This document shows positions 34,255 through 38,013 of a stretch of DNA of 38,013 nt, piece after piece; the stretch's first letter is position 1, and every line of letters begins with the position of its first letter. Source of the stretch: Cloacimonetes bacterium SCGC AAA252-N17 (lineage in GTDB: Bacteria; Cloacimonadota; Cloacimonadia; JGIOTU-2); assembly GCA_000404785.1 (NCBI GenBank), contig ASNI01000024.1:1-38013 (forward strand). Direction: 5' to 3'. Under the pieces are notes generated by a model, which saw only the letters and a list, made by a program, of their open reading frames with translations, did no database searches and was not told the origin of the DNA. The translations under genes and the position numbers were made by a program.

Positions 34255-34839
34255 CTATTCCTCCTCGATTTCTAAGAAATAGGGATCATTTTCCGGATTT
34301 TCTGCAAATAGAATAAAATCATTAAGTGCTTTAATATTCGCCTTATGAAGTGTATCCAGCATATCTCCCATGATATGATAAAAATTCTTTTCAGGTAGTG
34401 TTGCTTTATTTATTATCTCATTCTTTTTTTGTTCCATATTGGTTACATGAGAAATAATTTCCTGCTTCATATGGTTAATTATCAAAATGAAATCATCTTT
34501 TGAGATATTACTCCTGCTGAATCGAATTAGATGCCAGAATTCAATAGGGTTAAAGAAGGAAAAATTTAACAGGTAATCCTTTAAATTCTCCTGGAAAAAA
34601 GTCAATCCTGTTTTTGTAATCGTATACACTTTTCTCGGTGGATTATTCTCATCAAATTCATATTCGCCGAAGATAAGCTCCTGTTTTTCAAATCTTTTGA
34701 GTATCGCATAAACAGAAGGTTTTTTTATTTCTTTCAATACATCGATTCCCTTATCTTCAAAGAAATGGCATATTTTATATCCGTGCATTGGCTTATAACT
34801 TATCAAGCCAAGCACTGTCAGTTCTATACTTGAGATCAT
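34255..34839 (-). CDS. PadR family transcriptional regulator
   Basis: ATG 34839 is chosen because AAAGGAG lies 5-6 bases upstream; the ATG at 34860 adds seven residues without a ribosome site. The 194-aa protein has the PadR winged helix (ELTVLGLISYKPMHGYKI, KPSVYAILKRFEKQELI, PRKVYTITKTGLTFF) and the C-terminal dimerisation helices. PadR repressors commonly control efflux genes and release DNA on binding a drug. As first gene of the efflux operon it likely represses its own promoter, where a 7-bp inverted repeat flanks a TTGACA. Confidence 0.88.
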   Translation of the reverse strand: MISSIELTVLGLISYKPMHGYKICHFFEDKGIDVLKEIKKPSVYAILKRFEKQELIFGEYEFDENNPPRKVYTITKTGLTFFQENLKDYLLNFSFFNPIEFWHLIRFSRSNISKDDFILIINHMKQEIISHVTNMEQKKNEIINKATLPEKNFYHIMGDMLDTLHKANIKALNDFILFAENPENDPYFLEIEEE

Positions 34840-34860
34840 GTTGTCTCCTTTCGAACCCAC

Positions 34861-34897
34861 CGATTAGTCTTACATATAATGGTGTCAAGTATTATAT
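34861..34897 (-). promoter_or_regulatory. Candidate promoter and PadR operator
   Basis: On the minus strand a TTGACA lies at 34888-34883. It sits between the arms ATATAAT (34874-34880) and ATTATAT (34891-34897), a 7-bp inverted repeat with a 10-bp gap. A repressor bound here would cover the -35. The expected -10 (TAATCG, 34866-34861) is weak. Confidence 0.45.
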
Positions 34898-34971
34898 TCT
34901 TTTTTAGACTATTCTATCTTGCGGTATGGTTTTCATAATTTCTCTGAGCAGGAAATGTAGAAATAGTTTAA

Positions 34972-34984
34972 TTGACATTTGTCA
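34972..34984 (+). promoter_or_regulatory. Possible -35 and small palindrome before the DUF481 gene
   Basis: TTGACA (34972-34977) overlaps the inverted repeat TGACA-TT-TGTCA (34973-34984), 36 bp before ATG 35021. No good -10 was found, so this is tentative. Confidence 0.3.
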
Positions 34985-35020
34985 TCATGATTTGATTTTT
35001 TTCAAAAATAGGAGAATAAA

Positions 35021-35544
35021 ATGAAAATATTTAAAATTGTTTTATTAATAATTGTTGGTGTTTGTATGTCTTCATCCCTTTTAGCACAGGAAAAGAACTG
35101 GAGCAACAGCACCGAGATTTCTTTTGTGAATACCTCAGGTAATACCGAAGTTACCACATTTGCTGCAAAAGATAAGCTGACGTATAAGTTCTCCCCAAAA
35201 ATCGAAACAATACCTCGGTTGTCAGCACTGTACGGCAAAAGTGATGGAGTAAAAAATTCCCAAAACTATAGTGCCAAACGAAAGGGCTATTATCTCATTT
35301 CAGAGAGATTCTACACAAGTCTCGTTGCGGGTTGGTCAAAGGATGAGTTTGCAGGTATTTATTCTAAAATGTGTTTGGTCCCGCTCTTGGTTACAAGATA
35401 ATAACTGGTCTAAAGCATACTCTCGATTTTGAAACAGGTGTTGAATACGTAGATGAAAAATTTACTGATGATACCAGTAATGATTATTTCAACAGAAGAG
35501 CTTTCACTGAATACAAATATTCACTCACAGAAAAAAGTAATTGA
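35021..35544 (+). pseudogene. DUF481 outer-membrane barrel gene, frameshifted and truncated
   Basis: The start has AGGAG upstream and the product opens with a signal peptide (IVLLIIVGVCMSSSLLA). Then come DUF481/YdiY-type strands (WSNSTEISFVNTSGNTEVTT, KLTYKFSP, FYTSLVAGWSKDEFAGIYS). At 35363-35370 the frame breaks: the first frame ends at 35401. The frame one base back continues the family pattern (GPALGYKIITGLKHTLDFET, GVEYVDEKFTDDTSNDYF, FTEYKYSLTEKSN) to a TGA at 35542-35544. One lost base near an AAAA run would explain it. The last strands of the barrel are then missing and are replaced by palindromic mosaic sequence. Two independent defects argue for a dead gene rather than only a sequencing error. 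Confidence 0.75.
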
Positions 35545-35960
35545 GTGCGTTACTAATTGCAACTTAGTAACGAGATACCAACTCAGCAGACTGGACTTCA
35601 CGCCGAATTTATTCGGAGTGGAGTTCAGAATGCGACAGAATACGGATGCTCTTCTTCTCAGGTTCAGAATACATATGCTCACTTTCGTCTCAAGTCCAGT
35701 TTTTCATCCTTCGCAGTAAGCTATGGAGAATGGACGCCGCTCTCTTCTGAACTCGAGTCTATGTGGATGGAATCCAGAATGAAACTGACTTCTTACGAAT
35801 GTTTTCGACTCGCACTCGTAAACTCTCTACGAGTCAAGTCCCTTGTCTTCTTGTTCCCAAGTTGGACTTGAGAATACCTATTTGTTGCGAAGTCGAACTT
35901 CGCTCCTAAGTGCATCCTTCAAAGCCGGAGTAAACACTTGTAACGAGATAAATACTCTTA
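35545..35960. repeat. Palindromic mosaic replacing the end of the DUF481 gene
   Basis: No gene is credible in these 416 bp. The phrase GTAACGAGATA occurs near both ends (about 35567 and 35941). Near 35850-35905 TTCCCAAGTTGGACTTGAGAA and GCGAAGTCGAACTTCGC form hairpins. ACTGGACTT, TCAAGTCC and GAGTCAAGTCCC recur between. Open frames here have changing frame and odd composition and look accidental. It may be a cluster of inserted intergenic repeats. Confidence 0.55.
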
Positions 35961-37766
35961 CTATCTCACCAGAATCATCTTTCCGGTATCGTAAAAATTA
36001 TCCTCATCAATTTTATAAAAATACACACCTTCTGGTACATTGTTCCCATTATTGTCAGAACCATCCCATTCAAAAGTATAGATGCTCTTATTTTCGGAAT
36101 GCGTTTCGCTTCCAGATAACACCTTGATCTTTTGTCCGATAATATTGTAAATTATTATTTCCGGATTATCAATATGTTTTGTTGTTGAGAATGAAAGCAC
36201 TGTTGAGTCGGAAAAAGGATTAGGTGAATTCCAGAGTTTAAAGCCATCATTTTGAGGAGGGTTAGATACAGAGGAGGGTTCGAGAACTCTAAAATCTGAA
36301 ACAAGTGGGATATGGTCGGAAGCATCTGTCACATCATCTACATAAAGCCCATAAACATTGAGTGTATCTGTGTGCATCTCCGGTGTGAACATGACAAATT
36401 TTCTTTCTGATGACAGCACGTAATCGCTGTAGATCATAAAATCAAGTCTTCCTGGATAATATGAGCTATACTCGGAATACCAGGTATAGAACATAGGCAG
36501 ATCAGTCAAACGGGCGCAAAGGTCGCCAAAGTCCGAACCATCCCAGTCAGGAGAAAAATCGGGTCCAAATTGCGGATTAACAATATCACCTGTGAGCAAA
36601 GTTTCCAATTGTTGGGCATATCCGACAAGATTCAAATCGCCGGTTATTAAAATCGGAGTGTTTTCTTCAAGCGTAAGCACGCCTCCCTGTTCTTTAGCAT
36701 CTCGAATAAATGCCATCATCTCATCGATTTCGAGTTGACGAGCTTCATTATAACTTCCAAATGAAAGATGAGCCACAATAAATAAAAACTCCGAATCAAC
36801 TTGTGGGCTCAAATCTATAAGGAAAGCACCGCTTTTATTGAGCGCATAGGATTCTGTAATTGGAAATCTGCTTACCGTATAGATATCATCACCGTAAATT
36901 CCCTGACAGTACCATTGCTCGCCAGTACCTGAGGGCAACATAGATTCAACAAGCTGCTTCACATCATTTGCAGTATGGTTATAGATCTCTTCAAAAGCGA
37001 TGATGTCCGGCTGAATAGCTGACAAGATGCGGTCAAAGGTATCATAAAGCGAAGGATCAAAAATATTACTTGTTAGAACATTATAAGTCATCGCTCGGAA
37101 ATCTGAGGATGCAGCTTTTTTCAATGAAGTTGAAATGATCGGCGGCAAAGTTGAATTATCAAAATTATATGAGACAATATCACCTACGTTAGGGAGATAG
37201 TCATTGCCCGGACCATTATCATGAAACACAATTCTGAATGAATTCTGCGGAAATAATTCTTGCCCGAATAGAGAAATCGTTCTATCAATCGCGATCTCAA
37301 ATTTGTTCGAGGTTACTGTAGGTGCTGTGACAAGTCCTATGTATTGGTGATATATCGTGTAACGGTAAGTATAAGTTCCATACCGTTCTCCAAAGATCCA
37401 TTTCACTTCTGCACCGATACCGTTTATTTGAATTCCAGTACTTACATTATTATCGGTATCAAGATATAGGGTTATCTCGTTGTCGTCCTGCAAGTTGAGT
37501 TCCTCTCCAATTTCAATATTAAAGAATACAAATCGGTCGTCATTAGCTACTTTCAATACACCAAAATCGATATCACCCGATTGCTGATCTCCGGATGCAT
37601 CTGAATACAGTGGAGGGATCGCATCCCAGTCTGAGAAATTACCATCCATCCAAATACGCGCTGCCTGACTGCCGGTATATTCTGAGGAGCCAGCATAGAC
37701 AAGCGAGATAGCACTCATCATAAAAAATGATGAAATAAGAATTGTAAAGATCGTTCTTAGTTTCAT
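35961..37766 (-). CDS. Secreted endonuclease/exonuclease/phosphatase-family protein with sorting domain
   Basis: ATG 37766 is chosen: GGAG lies 5 bases upstream and it gives a signal peptide (FTILISSFFMMSAISLVYA). The ATG 57 bases earlier lacks both. The 601-aa protein has three parts. The first is an N-terminal beta domain like those of CBM9/DOMON type (IWMDGNFSDWDAIP, ITLYLDTDNN, to about 185). The second is an EEP nuclease/phosphatase domain with MTYNVL, DIIAFEEI, LITGDLNL and SDHIPLVSDF, covering the catalytic Glu, Asp, Asn and His. The third is a C-terminal domain (SPNPFSDSTVLSF, IIYNIIGQKI, WDGSDNNGNN, GVYFYKI) of the T9SS/FlgD-like kind. It should cut DNA, RNA or a phosphodiester outside the cell, perhaps for nutrient scavenging. 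Confidence 0.85.
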   Translation of the reverse strand: MKLRTIFTILISSFFMMSAISLVYAGSSEYTGSQAARIWMDGNFSDWDAIPPLYSDASGDQQSGDIDFGVLKVANDDRFVFFNIEIGEELNLQDDNEITLYLDTDNNVSTGIQINGIGAEVKWIFGERYGTYTYRYTIYHQYIGLVTAPTVTSNKFEIAIDRTISLFGQELFPQNSFRIVFHDNGPGNDYLPNVGDIVSYNFDNSTLPPIISTSLKKAASSDFRAMTYNVLTSNIFDPSLYDTFDRILSAIQPDIIAFEEIYNHTANDVKQLVESMLPSGTGEQWYCQGIYGDDIYTVSRFPITESYALNKSGAFLIDLSPQVDSEFLFIVAHLSFGSYNEARQLEIDEMMAFIRDAKEQGGVLTLEENTPILITGDLNLVGYAQQLETLLTGDIVNPQFGPDFSPDWDGSDFGDLCARLTDLPMFYTWYSEYSSYYPGRLDFMIYSDYVLSSERKFVMFTPEMHTDTLNVYGLYVDDVTDASDHIPLVSDFRVLEPSSVSNPPQNDGFKLWNSPNPFSDSTVLSFSTTKHIDNPEIIIYNIIGQKIKVLSGSETHSENKSIYTFEWDGSDNNGNNVPEGVYFYKIDEDNFYDTGKMILVR

Positions 37767-37950
37767 GACATCTCCATTGAATTTGCTACATATTTTATTG
37801 CATGTAAGTGGAAAGGATGTCAATGTTTAGGAGTAATTATGTTGGCATACCCTCAAAATTTTTCATATTCATGACACTTTAAGGAAAGCTTATTGAATAT
37901 CATCCGTATAAATAGTAAAAGAAAGAAATAACCATAATAGTTAAAAGCAC

Positions 37951-38005
37951 TGTCACACTGAGGTTCTCGAAGTGGGACAGACCCTTCGACTGGTCTTCAT
38001 TTCAT
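37951..38005. repeat. Dispersed TGTCA-type intergenic repeat remnant
   Basis: TGTCACACTGAGGTTCTCGA followed by GACCCTTCGACTGGTCT resembles the remnants near 4230, 12861 and 17931. It lies in the gene-free 247-bp end of the window after the start of the nuclease gene. Confidence 0.45.
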
Positions 38006-38013
38006 TACGCCCA

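Noticed and set aside
35557..36127. Forward open frames of about 90-100 codons after the DUF481 remnant
   Set aside because: They run through palindromic repeats and partly antisense to the nuclease gene, with no family pattern and no consistent frame.

Overview
The window looks like part of a chromosome of an anaerobic, diderm, fermentative bacterium, probably Candidatus Cloacimonadota (Cloacimonetes) or a close relative. The hints are a biotin-dependent methylmalonyl-CoA/pyruvate transcarboxylase-type operon, two secreted proteins with the FNPF...WDG...G(I/V)YFYK C-terminal sorting domain of the T9SS/FlgD-like type, a large TonB-dependent receptor, E. coli-like TTGACA promoters, and many eroded palindromic intergenic repeats. 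This assignment is inference; no rRNA or other marker is present and I saw no tRNA or CRISPR array.

Layout. 1-4041: tail of an unknown gene, then a three-gene carboxyltransferase operon (beta subunit, a 63-aa companion, and a 5S-type subunit fused to a biotin domain). 4361-7812: an exported MEMO1-AMMECR1 fusion, a convergent hotdog thioesterase and a MATE transporter. 7814-8571: a RAYT (REP-associated Y1 transposase) between two nearly identical 87-bp double-hairpin repeats. 8657-12645: tldD, tldE (split by an in-frame amber codon) and an amidohydrolase. 12646-18617: two repeat-rich gaps, a secreted OB-fold-like protein followed by a MITE-like palindromic element and a strong terminator, and a TonB-dependent receptor. 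18618-20538: a lipoprotein, a decayed small ORF, corA and a lapA-like gene. 20715-22807 (minus): an operon of three proteins sharing one short helical-hairpin motif (DUF2089, DUF4097 and a small partner).

23024-28362 is an apparent defence island: an HTH-Panacea (SocA-like) antitoxin with an overlapping RelE/ParE-type toxin, convergent with a very AT-rich 1393-aa DUF4062-NACHT protein (bacterial NLR/STAND type). The antitoxin promoter carries three TAACATT half-sites, and the NACHT gene seems to have an almost leaderless transcript. The island lies between the DUF2089 operon promoter and the terminator of the next operon.

28408-34839 (minus): padR-tolC-MFP-RND, a complete tripartite efflux operon with its own repressor and terminator. 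35021-35544: a frameshifted, truncated DUF481 barrel gene followed by about 400 bp of palindromic mosaic. 35961-37766 (minus): a secreted endonuclease/exonuclease/phosphatase-family protein with the same sorting tail as the protein at 13311.

The most interesting items are the DUF4062-NACHT/Panacea island, the tldE amber codon with an intact conserved reading frame beyond it, the RAYT with its flanking repeats, the MITE wedged against a terminator, and the three-protein operon built around a shared motif.
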